The notes: generated by a model from the letters alone, not told the origin. Counted from the first letter of the stretch, positions 16,185-24,940 are shown. The stretch: 28,057 nucleotides of DNA from JBMYYR01 sp049609625 (GCA_049609625.1 JBMYYR010000028.1:1-28057), one strand, 5' to 3'. Numbers and translations are program-made.

Positions 16185-17279
16185 ATGAATCAAATTGTTA
16201 GAATTTTATCAATAAGTCTTTTTTTGAGCCAACAAGGTCTTGCACAAGATTTTTCGAGAACCAAAAGTTTGGCAGAATCCGTGAAGGCAAAATCAGAACA
16301 TTTTGAACTCGAAGTTGAAAACACACATGGCGATGTGCGTATAGAAACTTGGAATAAAAAACATATTGATTATACTGTAGATATTTCTGTGAAAGGCAAT
16401 GACGAGGCTCGGGTAAATTCTTTTTTTGAAGGCATTAACATTGAAGTTAGTCAAAACAAAGCTCATCTTCAACTACATACGTGGTTGCCTCAAAAAAAAT
16501 CAGGATTCATCAATAGTATCATTGAAGAGATTAAGTCGTTTAGCAAAAAATCCTCCATTGAGATTCAGGTCGATTACAACATCAAAGTGCCCCGGCACGT
16601 CAAGCTAGATTTATCGAACACACACGGTTATATTTTTTTGGATGAAACCGATACAGAAGTTGATATCGAAAGCCACCATGGTGGGCTTCATGCCTTTTGT
16701 TTGAATGGTTCGGACAATAAGATTGAGCTGTCGCATGCGGATAAATCGGACATTACATTCATTGAAGCTGGAAATATCACCTTGATGCATTCAAATCTAA
16801 AAATTGATGAAGGAAAACAGCTAACTATTGAATCCTCACACAGTGATTTAGAATTAGAAACTGTTCAAAACTTATTGCTTGATATTAGCTTTGGAGAACT
16901 GATTATCAATACAGTAGAAAGCATCAAACTCAATGCTTCTCATGCTAAATTAGGAATAGAATTAGTTGAACATTCACTCGAAATGGAAAATACTTTTGGT
17001 CATTTGAAATTGAAAAAAGTAGCTTCAGATTTTCAGAATATTGAGATTGAATCTAGTCATGCAAGCATCAATTTAGGCATCGACCAAGCGTCGGATTATA
17101 AACTTGAAGCCGAAGTGCGTTTTGCTCAATTGCATGGCGTCGAACACGTAGAATGTATTAGCTGTGAAAAAGATAAGTCTCAAAAAAATTATTTGGCCTA
17201 TTACAAAAAAGAAAGCAGCAAAAGACGTGTTAAATTAGATTCCGAATTTGGCGACATTCGATTAGAACACGTAAATTAA
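16185..17279 (+). CDS. Secreted DUF4097-like beta-repeat protein
   Basis: 364 aa. The signal peptide is residues 1-20 (MNQIVRILSISLFLSQQGLA). The mature part is built of repeated short strands with a consensus like E-(N/S)-(S/T)-(H/F)-(G/A/S)-D-hydrophobic-x-(L/I)-E. Examples are VENTHGDVRIE, LSNTHGYIFLD, ESSHSDLELE, NASHAKLGIE, MENTFGHLKLK, ESSHASINLG and DSEFGDIRLE. Regular repeats of this kind fit the DUF4097 (putative adhesin) right-handed beta-helix family common in Bacteroidota, often near anti-sigma regulators, none of which is visible here. It probably sits in the periplasm or on the outer membrane. It has no T9SS C-terminal domain. Residues 90-130 carry a Lys/Ser-rich segment before the second strand set. 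Function unknown. Confidence 0.75.
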   Translation: MNQIVRILSISLFLSQQGLAQDFSRTKSLAESVKAKSEHFELEVENTHGDVRIETWNKKHIDYTVDISVKGNDEARVNSFFEGINIEVSQNKAHLQLHTWLPQKKSGFINSIIEEIKSFSKKSSIEIQVDYNIKVPRHVKLDLSNTHGYIFLDETDTEVDIESHHGGLHAFCLNGSDNKIELSHADKSDITFIEAGNITLMHSNLKIDEGKQLTIESSHSDLELETVQNLLLDISFGELIINTVESIKLNASHAKLGIELVEHSLEMENTFGHLKLKKVASDFQNIEIESSHASINLGIDQASDYKLEAEVRFAQLHGVEHVECISCEKDKSQKNYLAYYKKESSKRRVKLDSEFGDIRLEHVN

Positions 17280-17729
17280 CGTATTGATTTTCAAAGTAGA
17301 TTCTAATTTTTTGGCCTCTACATACAATCAAAAGCTCATCAAAACTACCGCAAACACTAGGCTTAGACCTAAACCATCGCTCTATAGTCTTTGGTGAGCG
17401 AGTGCCGCATTCAATATAACGTCTAAAAAAGGACTCTTTACTGAAAAGCATGAGCACTATTTTCTTTTAAATCCAAAACTTACCCCGTGATTTCACATAT
17501 TCTCGGCTGTCAAATACTGAACATCCTTGAGAGTACTCTTTAATATTAAGAGCCAAAGCATTGAATGCCCTACGGGTTTTTTGAACAGAAAATCAAACAC
17601 CCGATAAGGTCCTAAATTTGTAAATAGATGGCTGCGCTCGCCTAGTGCGTCTTTGCGGATCAGACTCCGCAATGACGCAATGACGAAATGACTTCCAGTT
17701 GTAATGACAGGAATACGGAGGCTGTACTT
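17280..17729. other. 450-bp convergent intergenic region with REP-like DNA
   Basis: It lies between the ends of the DUF4097-like gene (plus) and dsbD (minus). A minus-strand frame (17281-17457, overlapping the end of the DUF4097-like gene to 17230) reads MLMLFSKESFFRRYIECGTR and SPKTIERWFRSKPSVCGS. It has no recognised domain and may be a remnant or chance frame. A short GC stem and T run at about 17569-17580 (GCCCTACGGGTTTTTT) could be a weak plus-strand terminator. The REP-like hairpin at 17646-17679 dominates the rest. Confidence 0.5.
17646..17702 (-). repeat. REP-like hairpin with GTCATT repeats, 3' of dsbD
   Basis: TGCGTC (17646-17651) and TTGCGGA (17653-17659) pair with TCCGCAA (17666-17672) and GACGCA (17674-17679) around a TCAGAC loop. 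This is 13 bp with one T/T mismatch, and GC-rich against an AT-rich background. On the minus strand the hairpin is preceded by CGTCATT or GTCATT copies near 17673-17702. Location between convergent genes and downstream of a stop codon is typical for REP elements. A RAYT gene lies 2.5 kb away, but the sequence differs from the palindrome inside that gene. Confidence 0.6.
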
Positions 17730-19745
17730 TTATTTTGTTGTGTGAAGTGTTTTAAATCCTTCCAAGCCACATTCTAAAAACTGGCGATACTCCGACACTT
17801 CTGGTGTGTAACCAACAGGCGAAGTCAATAGCTTTTGGTCTGGCGAAATCAAACAATACCATGGCTGTGAATTGTTCCCGAAGGTTTCACTTTGCAACGT
17901 ACTCCAACGGTCGCCTACGGTGATTATTTTTTTGACTTTTCCGTTTTTAGATTCGTAGATAAGTTGCTCATCCTCTGGAAGTTCCTCTTTGTCATCGACA
18001 TATAAAGAGATTAAAACGTAATCATTTTTGATGATGTCGATAATTTCTGGCTGTGGCCAAACATTGTCTTCCATTTTTCGGCAATTTACGCAAGCATGAC
18101 CCGTAAAATCAACCAATACAGGTTTGTTTACTTTTTTGGCATAAGCCAAGCCTTCATCATAATCGTGGAAACAGTCAAGGCCTTGCGGACAGTGTTTTGG
18201 ATATAGAATACTGTAGCCTGGCGAAGGAGCTAAACCGCTCATCAAAGCTTTTGGCGTGTAGGTTTCTGTGGCAGGATTGTATTTGAATCCGGTTGCCAAA
18301 TAGGCGGCAAAAGCAAAAAACGACGCTGCCAAAAGCCAACGTGTTGGTGTAATTTTCTTTAATGGACTGTCGTGCGGAAATTTGATTTTCCCTAATAGAT
18401 ACAGAGCTGCGCCCAAAGCACAAAGAATCCAAATGACATAGAAAACTTCGTATTTCACTAAACCCCAATGCTTTACCAAGTCGGCATTGGACAAGAATTT
18501 GAAAGCTAAAGCCACTTCGGCAAATCCTAAAATAACTTTTACCGAGTTCAACCAACCTCCCGAAGACGGTAAGGAGTTCATCATACCTGGGAACATCGCA
18601 AACAAGGCAAAAGGCAAGGCAAGTGCCAGTCCGAAGCCTCCCATTCCGGCGGTAAGCAGAATGGCGCCACCATCGCTAGAAAGCGAACCGGCGAGCAAAG
18701 AACCTAAAATTGGTCCGGTACAAGAAAAGGAAACAATAGCTAAAGTTAAGGCCATAAAAAATATACCAATCAGTCCACCCGAATTTGAGGCCGAATCAGC
18801 TTTGTTGGCAAAGCTTGAAGGCATAGTGATTTCGAAATAACCAAAGAAGGAAATGGCGAAAACAATAAAGACCACAAAAAAGATGACATTTAGGCTTACG
18901 CTGGTCGAAATTTGATTGAGAATATCGGGCGAAATATTGTCGAGAACATGAAACGGAATACTGAGAATCAGGTATATAGCAAAAATAAACAGACCGTAAA
19001 TGAAGGCATTTCGTTTTCCTTTCTTTTTGTCTTTAGAGCCTTTGGTGAAGAAACTTACAGTTAAAGGAATCATCGGGAAAACACATGGAGTTAGTAGAGC
19101 AATCAGTCCGCCCAAAAAACCTAAAAAGAAGACACTAAAAAAGCCTTTTCCTTTGGTTTCTTCTGCTTTTACGATACAATCTACGGCTGGGTTTTCAAGG
19201 TCAATGTTTTGTTTCAAAAACGGATTATCATCGTCGGCTAAGGCCGTTCCTTCAAGTTGCTTTTTTTTGAGAACACCTGTTTTTGGATTAAAAATAAAAT
19301 CGAGATAGGACGGAGGTAAACAACGGCTATCATCACAAGCATTAAACATCAAAAAACCACTTACCAAACTGTCTGAATTTAGAATTTCAACCCGCTGAGT
19401 ATAAGTTGCTTGATCTTTGTAATACTTAATTTTCATTTTGAAAACAGGGTCCGTTTCTTCAACAAAATTTGAAGAATACTTCAGTTTTCCAACAGATTTT
19501 GAGGTTTTGATGCTTTCAATCTCTGTTTCTACTGCCAAAGGCCCATCGTATCCATAATCTTCAGTGGTATACATGTGCCAGTGTTCAGCAATACTTGCCT
19601 TAAAAATCAAATCGTACTGAGTGTCCGAAACTGTTTCTGTTTCGAATGTCCATCTCACTATTTTTTCAATATCAACTGATTCATTATCAGAAGCTTGCGA
19701 TCCAATAAATAAACTAAGAAAGAGTAGTAAAAAATGTCGTTTCAT
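17730..19745 (-). CDS. dsbD: Thiol:disulfide interchange protein DsbD family
   Basis: 671 aa with all three DsbD parts. After a signal peptide (about 1-18), the periplasmic alpha domain (about 25-155) ends in FNACDDSRCLPP with Cys137 and Cys142. The membrane domain (about 200-480, some eight helices) carries LLTPCVFPMIP (Cys221) and SFSCTGPILGSLLAG (Cys342), the pair that moves electrons across the membrane. The C-terminal thioredoxin domain (about 520-671) has Cys552-Val-Asn-Cys555 in VDFTGHACVNCRKME. It passes reducing power from cytoplasmic thioredoxin to periplasmic proteins and cytochrome c maturation. It is the last gene of a long minus-strand run, 6 bp after the small membrane-protein gene. 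A REP-like hairpin lies just downstream. Confidence 0.96.
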   Translation of the reverse strand: MKRHFLLLFLSLFIGSQASDNESVDIEKIVRWTFETETVSDTQYDLIFKASIAEHWHMYTTEDYGYDGPLAVETEIESIKTSKSVGKLKYSSNFVEETDPVFKMKIKYYKDQATYTQRVEILNSDSLVSGFLMFNACDDSRCLPPSYLDFIFNPKTGVLKKKQLEGTALADDDNPFLKQNIDLENPAVDCIVKAEETKGKGFFSVFFLGFLGGLIALLTPCVFPMIPLTVSFFTKGSKDKKKGKRNAFIYGLFIFAIYLILSIPFHVLDNISPDILNQISTSVSLNVIFFVVFIVFAISFFGYFEITMPSSFANKADSASNSGGLIGIFFMALTLAIVSFSCTGPILGSLLAGSLSSDGGAILLTAGMGGFGLALALPFALFAMFPGMMNSLPSSGGWLNSVKVILGFAEVALAFKFLSNADLVKHWGLVKYEVFYVIWILCALGAALYLLGKIKFPHDSPLKKITPTRWLLAASFFAFAAYLATGFKYNPATETYTPKALMSGLAPSPGYSILYPKHCPQGLDCFHDYDEGLAYAKKVNKPVLVDFTGHACVNCRKMEDNVWPQPEIIDIIKNDYVLISLYVDDKEELPEDEQLIYESKNGKVKKIITVGDRWSTLQSETFGNNSQPWYCLISPDQKLLTSPVGYTPEVSEYRQFLECGLEGFKTLHTTK

Positions 19746-19751
19746 AAGACG

Positions 19752-20249
19752 TTAAGGTGTTGAGTTGTTAGTAAGTTCTTCTTTTTGTTTGATTAATTCT
19801 TGCTCTAAGGCTTCTGATGTTTGAGAGCCAATGAGGTATTCTGTGCCTGACCGATCTTTAAGTACAATAATATCAGTGCCGTAGGTATAAAAATGTACAC
19901 GATTTTTTCGGTGAAGATTGTAGACTGGATGTTTAAGATAAATCGGATTGTATTGGGCTTGTTCGATGGATTCGATACTGTTTAGGTCAATTTTAACTTT
20001 TCGGGTAGACCATAAGCCATCGAGTTCGACAAATCCATCATTTACAACTGTTTTGAAATGGAGAACTTTTAAAAGTACAAAAGACCAAAGGGCAATAAAT
20101 CCACCAAGATAGTACAGGTTTTTGCCCGAAACAGTGCCTTCGTGAACAAGCCAATAGCCTGAAATAAAGCAAAATACGGTCAAAATCAAACGTCTACTCA
20201 AAGAATAGCGGTTTTTACCTAAATATTGTCGTTCAACATAATGCAACAT
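19752..20249 (-). CDS. Small membrane protein, possibly PH-like domain
   Basis: 165 aa. Two hydrophobic helices (about 21-37 and 46-64) follow a basic N-terminus (RQYLGKNRYSLSRR). The rest (about 65-155) is predicted beta-rich: KTVVNDGFVELDGLWSTRKVKIDLNSIESIEQ, then RVHFYTYGTDIIVLKDRSGTEYLIGS. This two-helix plus soluble-sheet layout resembles bacterial PH-domain membrane proteins (YcxB/YdbS-like), but the match is by pattern only. Its start shares a base with the tilS stop (TGATG), so translation is coupled, and dsbD follows after 6 bp. Function unknown. Confidence 0.75.
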   Translation of the reverse strand: MLHYVERQYLGKNRYSLSRRLILTVFCFISGYWLVHEGTVSGKNLYYLGGFIALWSFVLLKVLHFKTVVNDGFVELDGLWSTRKVKIDLNSIESIEQAQYNPIYLKHPVYNLHRKNRVHFYTYGTDIIVLKDRSGTEYLIGSQTSEALEQELIKQKEELTNNSTP

Positions 20250-21556
20250 CAGTCCTGATTTTTAAACACCAAATGTAACTTATTTTTATCAGACTCTTTA
20301 GCTAAAGTGCGTCTATCTTTTCGTCGACCTACAATCCATAAAATATGTCGTTGGTCAGTTAAAATCCATTGACTCTTTCTCTCTAAAGGATTCATTTTTA
20401 AGTCTTTGAAATATGAACTCACTTTTTTCTTTCCAAGCATGCCTTCCGGAAAAAACACATCCCCAGCCCGACAAGTTCGGAGCGTCAAAGGAAATTGAAT
20501 CAAATCTTCGTTCAGATTTATCCTCCAATCTTGTAGCAAAGTACAATCTTTGGCTCGGATTTGAAGTACTGCATTAATTTGACCTAAGGCTTCTTTAGAC
20601 TCAAACACAACAGATTGATTTTCAATACTTAAATCTAAAATAAAAAGCTGTTCATGATATTTTATCAGGTGATGACTTGCAGAAAGTAGCTTTTTTCCAT
20701 TGTCTAAATCGAAAAGTTTTGAGAAAAGTTCCTGATCTGTAAAGCCAAAAGGCGAAAAAAGTTTCTTTAAAAAGAAAGGAGAAAGTGCTTTATTTTTAAG
20801 TTTCGGTATGGAAATAGAAAAGCCTCCCGGTTCGTTTTCAAAAAGCTTAGTTCTGATTTCATCTAATTGATTATCAATAAATTGTTGATTTTCTTGAAGG
20901 TTCTCAATCGTTTTTGAAAGGCGTTTAGTTTGATTCGGGAAAAGTGTTTTGGTTAAAGGCAAAACCTGATTTCGGATAAAATTTCGAGCATACTCATTGG
21001 ATTGATTAGATTGATCTTCTCTACATTCAAATTGATGTTGATTCAAAAATGCTGTCAATTCAGATTTTTCGAAATCTAACAAAGGACGCCAATACCGACC
21101 TCTGTTCTGAATGCCGCAAAGTCCTTTTAAATCACTGCCTCTGAGTAGATTAAACAACAAGGTTTCGATGCTGTCGTTGATGTGATGTGCGGTAAGAATA
21201 ACTGCATTTTCCGACTCAGAAGCCACGGTTTCAAACCACTCGTAGCGCAAATTTCTGGCTAATTCCTGAATGCCTTTGCCGATTTGGTTTTGAATGTGTT
21301 TGGTGTCAAACGTCTTGACTTGACAGTCAATTCCAAAGTTTGAACAAAGCTTCTGAACAAACATTTCATCTTCATCAGATGCTGAACCTCGGAGTTGAAA
21401 ATTACAATGCAGAACCTTAAAATGTATCTGATTTAGCCTCAATAAATGAAACAAACACACCGAATCGCTACCGCCACTCAAAGCCAAAAAATAACTTGTG
21501 TGTTTATCTAAATTTAAACTGTTTAGATGGGTTTGAAAGGCTTTGATTAAATCCAT
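20249..21556 (-). CDS. tilS: tRNA(Ile)-lysidine synthetase
   Basis: 435 aa. The N-terminal PP-loop ATPase domain has the motif SGGSDS (27-32) followed by the LLRLNQIHFKVLHCNFQLRG strand and ILTAHHINDSIETLLFNLLRG, which holds the catalytic HHxxD-type residues. A central helical region and a C-terminal TilS domain (about 350-430, LTLRTCRAGDVFFPEGMLGKKKV) complete the family layout. It adds lysine to C34 of tRNA-Ile(CAU) so that it reads AUA, an essential step. The gene lies in a tight run, 19 bp after the mmcQ-like gene and overlapping the next gene by one base. Confidence 0.96.
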   Translation of the reverse strand: MDLIKAFQTHLNSLNLDKHTSYFLALSGGSDSVCLFHLLRLNQIHFKVLHCNFQLRGSASDEDEMFVQKLCSNFGIDCQVKTFDTKHIQNQIGKGIQELARNLRYEWFETVASESENAVILTAHHINDSIETLLFNLLRGSDLKGLCGIQNRGRYWRPLLDFEKSELTAFLNQHQFECREDQSNQSNEYARNFIRNQVLPLTKTLFPNQTKRLSKTIENLQENQQFIDNQLDEIRTKLFENEPGGFSISIPKLKNKALSPFFLKKLFSPFGFTDQELFSKLFDLDNGKKLLSASHHLIKYHEQLFILDLSIENQSVVFESKEALGQINAVLQIRAKDCTLLQDWRINLNEDLIQFPLTLRTCRAGDVFFPEGMLGKKKVSSYFKDLKMNPLERKSQWILTDQRHILWIVGRRKDRRTLAKESDKNKLHLVFKNQD

Positions 21557-21575
21557 TGTTCACAAAATCAGGTCA

Positions 21576-21929
21576 TTACATGGATTCTAAAAGCGCTTGA
21601 TTCTTTTTTGTCAATCCAGAAACTACTAAATTATAAGAATCTAAAGTCCATTTTTTTAGCTGGCTTTCCTCCAATTCGGGAACTAAATCTACGGTATTCC
21701 AATGCTTTTTACTCATGTGATAGCCCGGACGAACAAACTGATGTTTTGCTCTAAGTTCGAGGGCTTTTTCAGGATCACATTTTAGATTGATGCTTTTAAA
21801 TTCAACAATAGACGTTAAAGCAAACATTTTTCCCATGACTTTAAAAACCAGAGTTTTATCATCAAAAGGCATGGTTTCTTCTGTGCCTTTAAGATCTAAA
21901 CAAAAGGCTCTAAATTCTAAAATATCCAT
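21576..21929 (-). CDS. MmcQ/YjbR family protein
   Basis: 117 aa, full length for the family. Marks include the opening helix MDILEFRAFCLDLKGTEETMPF, then the strand FKVMGKMFALTS, INLKCDPEKALELRAKHQFVRPGYHMSKKHWNTVDL, and the closing helices. YjbR-like proteins adopt a CyaY-like DNA-binding-type fold, but their role is not established. There is no signal or membrane segment. It sits between queD (18 bp) and tilS (19 bp), so co-transcription is likely. Confidence 0.88.
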   Translation of the reverse strand: MDILEFRAFCLDLKGTEETMPFDDKTLVFKVMGKMFALTSIVEFKSINLKCDPEKALELRAKHQFVRPGYHMSKKHWNTVDLVPELEESQLKKWTLDSYNLVVSGLTKKNQALLESM

Positions 21930-21947
21930 GGTTTCTACAGTTAATTT

Positions 21948-22388
21948 CTACATATTGTCTTCCATAAACCACTCGGCATAACTGTTTCCCGTTTCGCGCA
22001 GTAAAAGCGAGTGTAAAGTTACATTTTCGGGTAAAACTTCTTTCAAAATACGAGCAAAATCGATGACCATATTTTCGCAAGTCGGCTGATAGGGCGTGTA
22101 AACTGTTTTTTGGGCTTTGTTTTCGATGCCTCGAAAGCGCGAATCGTGTTTCAAAATCAAGGCGTGGTCAAAATCTTTGATGATATGTTTTTTCACAATC
22201 GATTTGAGTTCAGAAAAATCAATCAACATCCCTTGTTTAACGTGAGTTTCGTCTTCTATAGGCTGCCCTTTTACCGTAACAATCAATTGGTAAGAATGGC
22301 CGTGTATATTTTTGCATTTTCCGTCGTAACCGTCCAAAGCATGTGCGGATTCGAAAGTAAAAGTCTTGCTTAATCTGATGGTTTTCAT
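21948..22388 (-). CDS. queD: 6-carboxytetrahydropterin synthase (6-pyruvoyl-tetrahydropterin synthase family)
   Basis: 146 aa. Zinc ligands His16 (FESAHAL) and His29/His31 (NIHGHSY), catalytic Cys25 in GKCKNIHGH, and the His/Asp of FDHALIL (around 73-76) are all present. PTCENMVIDFARIL (102-115) and LRETGNSYAEW (130-140) carry the substrate-binding residues. The Cys-to-HGH spacing and the PTxEN segment favour QueD over eukaryotic PTPS. It converts dihydroneopterin triphosphate towards preQ0/queuosine. The other que genes are not in this window. An 8-bp hairpin lies in the short gap before it (22402-22422). Confidence 0.93.
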   Translation of the reverse strand: MKTIRLSKTFTFESAHALDGYDGKCKNIHGHSYQLIVTVKGQPIEDETHVKQGMLIDFSELKSIVKKHIIKDFDHALILKHDSRFRGIENKAQKTVYTPYQPTCENMVIDFARILKEVLPENVTLHSLLLRETGNSYAEWFMEDNM

Positions 22389-22401
22389 GAGGTGTTTTGC
22401 T

Positions 22402-22422
22402 TTAGATAAGTTGATTATCTAA
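22402..22422. repeat. 8-bp inverted repeat between nlpC-like gene and queD
   Basis: TTAGATAA (22402-22409) and TTATCTAA (22415-22422) pair around a GTTGA loop in the 41-bp gap. There is no T run on the minus-strand 3' side, so it is not a typical terminator. It may stabilise or separate the transcript, or bind a dimeric regulator. Confidence 0.4.
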
Positions 22423-22429
22423 TTCTTTA

Positions 22430-23122
22430 TCAGGAGATTACTCTTTTTATTGAATGAAAAGTATGTGTTAGCTTTCGGCTACTTTCATTCCAAATACCGT
22501 CTTTGTTAAATTGATCAATCCGAACGGTTCCAGACGCATGAAGAATCGATTCTTTAGAAATCAATAGACCCACATGAGTAACAACACCTGCTTTGTTTTT
22601 GAAAAAAGCTAAGTCGCCTTTTTGTCTATCCGAAAACTCCACCAAATTGCCAACCAAAACTTGCTGACTGGCGTCTCTGGGCAAGGAAACGCCACAAACG
22701 CGGAGCAAAACTTGCATCAAACCAGAGCAATCGATACCAAAAAGGGTTTTTCCGCCCCAAAGGTAAGGCGCATTCAGAAAAGTGAATCCTTTTTTGATGA
22801 CTTGATCTATGGATCCTGCTTCAGCCTCGCCTTCAATAAAAGCACCAAAAGGAATCAAAAAGTCATGTTTTCGTTTAATATTTCGAAAACCCTGCACCTT
22901 CATATAGCCTTTGTGATCGACGGTTTTGGCTTGGCTAGACAAAATCCAACCCACGTATTTATCAATCCCAGATTGGACTTTTATCCAGTCTTCGTTTTCT
23001 TCCAAAACACGAGCTATTTCATTGTATAGCAATTGATTAACCAATTCACTACGATGACTGTTTTCGGCATACATCGGCGAACAAGGTGTTGTGATTTGGA
23101 TAAATTTTGAATCTTTATTCAT
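22430..23122 (-). CDS. NlpC/P60 cysteine peptidase with SH3-like N-terminus
   Basis: 230 aa. The C-terminal NlpC/P60 domain (about 105-228) has Cys132 in LFGIDCSGLMQ, His183 in VVTHVGLL and His195 in SILHASG, a complete Cys-His-His set. The first about 100 residues form SH3-like beta modules (EDWIKVQSGIDKYVGWILSSQ). This is the layout of YkfC/dipeptidyl-peptidase VI-type enzymes, which cleave gamma-D-Glu to diamino-acid bonds in peptidoglycan peptides. There is no signal peptide (MNKDSKFIQITTPCSPMYAE), so it should act in the cytoplasm on recycled muropeptides rather than on the wall. The ATG directly follows the TAG stop of the DUF349 gene with no gap, so the two are translated together. Confidence 0.9.
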   Translation of the reverse strand: MNKDSKFIQITTPCSPMYAENSHRSELVNQLLYNEIARVLEENEDWIKVQSGIDKYVGWILSSQAKTVDHKGYMKVQGFRNIKRKHDFLIPFGAFIEGEAEAGSIDQVIKKGFTFLNAPYLWGGKTLFGIDCSGLMQVLLRVCGVSLPRDASQQVLVGNLVEFSDRQKGDLAFFKNKAGVVTHVGLLISKESILHASGTVRIDQFNKDGIWNESSRKLTHTFHSIKRVIS

Positions 23123-24940
23123 CTAGTGTTCGATATCCAAATTATCAATCAGCTTAACCTGAGACCTAAAACCTTTGATGCGGTGTTTGTTTTGTTCAAT
23201 TTTCTTTTCAATACCTTGTTTCATGGTATTATTTCCGCTACCGAACCAAGACATATTAGCCTCAAATTGTTTGATTTCGTCTTGAATTTGATCAATTTTT
23301 CGTTTCAAAAATCGACGTTCTTTTTTTACAGCCTCAAAATCTTTAGCTTCCAAGAAATTGTCAATCTTCATTTTGAAAAGCATCTCATGCTTTTCATTTT
23401 TTTCCATCTTAATTTTATTAAAATGCGTGTCCATTACAGATCTAAACGCGCCGTCAGTTTTCTCTCGGTCTTTTCGGGCAACAGCTCCGCAAGCACGCCA
23501 TTTGTCGTTATAAGATTTCAGTAAATCGAAATTTTCTTTGTGCTGATCTTCTTTTAGTTCCAAAGCTTTCACTTCTTCTAAAAGCACTTTCTTTTTAGCT
23601 AAATTATCTTCAAAACTTCCCAGTTGCTCGTTGTAATGTTGCTCCTTTTTTTCGAAGAAATGATTACATGCAGCACGAAATTTTGTCCACACTTCATCCG
23701 CTTCTTTCACTAATGGTTTAGCTGTATTTTTCCATTCATTTTGGAGTTTTTTCAACGCTTCCGTGGTCTGTTTCCAGTCTGTAGACTCTTTCAGCTCCTC
23801 AGCTTTTTCCAGCAAAGTGCGCTTGACAGCCAAAGCCTCTTGTTGTCTGATTTTGAAGTTCTTATAATAGGTGTTCTTTTCAGAATTGATGACTCTAACG
23901 GCTTCTTTAAACGCTTCCCAACTGATGGTATTTTGTTCTCTGCTAATGCGTCCAATTGTTTTCCACTCAGCCCGAATTTCATCTAAGGTTTTGAGTTGAT
24001 CTCGCCAACCTGCATGACTATTAATTTCTTTGATAGGAAAGTTCTGAACACGTTCTACCAAAGCCATTTTTTTATTGAAATTCTCAAGATATTCAGCTTC
24101 TCGACGTTCAAGTTCAGCTTGTCTATTTTGATGGATTTGCTGACTCAACTCATTGAATTTTTCCCAAATCACTTCGCGATGTTCTTTCTGAACAGGTCCA
24201 CCTTGTTCTTTCCATAAACCATGTAAATTCTGAAGTTCATTCACGGCCTCGAAAGGATCCGAATGAGACAAAAGTGCTTCTGCTTTTTCGCAAAGTTCGG
24301 TTTTGAATTTCAAGTTTCGGTTAAACTCAATATCACGCAAATCTCTATTTATGGACAATAGATCAAAAAAGCGATCGGCGTGGTGATGGAAGGTTTTATA
24401 GACATCATCACTCACCGATTTATTGATGTGCCCAAGGCTATTCCAGCGTGTTTTCAACTCTTCAAAATCAGAAAATTTCAAATTTTGATTCGAATCCACC
24501 AAAGTTTTCAATTCTTCAATAAGTGCCAATCTGCCTTTTAGGCTATCGCTTTGGTCTTTTTCAATTTTTGCAAAATGAGCTACTCGACGAACCCGATAAT
24601 TTTCCTGAGTTGCATAAAACTCATCAAATTCAGTGGTCTGATAATCAAAGTCTTCTGCTAAATTTCCAGCTTCAAGAAAGGCTTCCAGTTTTTTGGCTTT
24701 AGCTTCCTGAGCTCTCGTTTTGATGAGGTCTTTAGCTTGATTGAAAAAGATTTTTTGATCTACAAAATCAACTTTTCCATCGATATCTTTAAGTAAATTC
24801 GTTAAGTCTTCAGTCGATTTAGATTCAATATCTACCCAAGTGGTGTTGAAATAGAGTTCTTTTTTTTCGTCCCGACTGAGTTCTGTTTGTGCTGCTGTCG
24901 GCTGTACGTTTTCGTTGGCGTTTGGCGTTTGATTTTCCAT
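23123..24940 (-). CDS. DUF349 repeat protein
   Basis: 605 aa, highly charged and almost entirely helical. It has about five DUF349 units of roughly 70-75 residues, each with a pattern like LKxLxxEWKxIGxxxRExxxxxWxxFKxAxxxFF (for example KTLDEIRAEWKTIGRISREQ and LKKLQNEWKNTAKPLVKEAD). Coiled-coil formation is likely, including the C-terminal KKIEQNKHRIKGFRSQ region. There is no signal peptide; the N-terminus is polar (MENQTPNANENVQPTAAQTE). Proteins of this kind are nearly universal in Bacteroidota, but their role is unknown. It is the first gene of the seven-gene minus-strand run down to dsbD, with nlpC following without a gap. A terminator-like hairpin for lpdA lies only 25 bp upstream, so a promoter must lie very close or transcription must read through. 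Confidence 0.92.
   Translation of the reverse strand: MENQTPNANENVQPTAAQTELSRDEKKELYFNTTWVDIESKSTEDLTNLLKDIDGKVDFVDQKIFFNQAKDLIKTRAQEAKAKKLEAFLEAGNLAEDFDYQTTEFDEFYATQENYRVRRVAHFAKIEKDQSDSLKGRLALIEELKTLVDSNQNLKFSDFEELKTRWNSLGHINKSVSDDVYKTFHHHADRFFDLLSINRDLRDIEFNRNLKFKTELCEKAEALLSHSDPFEAVNELQNLHGLWKEQGGPVQKEHREVIWEKFNELSQQIHQNRQAELERREAEYLENFNKKMALVERVQNFPIKEINSHAGWRDQLKTLDEIRAEWKTIGRISREQNTISWEAFKEAVRVINSEKNTYYKNFKIRQQEALAVKRTLLEKAEELKESTDWKQTTEALKKLQNEWKNTAKPLVKEADEVWTKFRAACNHFFEKKEQHYNEQLGSFEDNLAKKKVLLEEVKALELKEDQHKENFDLLKSYNDKWRACGAVARKDREKTDGAFRSVMDTHFNKIKMEKNEKHEMLFKMKIDNFLEAKDFEAVKKERRFLKRKIDQIQDEIKQFEANMSWFGSGNNTMKQGIEKKIEQNKHRIKGFRSQVKLIDNLDIEH

Noticed and set aside
22389..22429. preQ1 riboswitch before queD
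   Set aside because: The gap is only 41 bp and holds a simple 8-bp hairpin without the preQ1 aptamer pattern.
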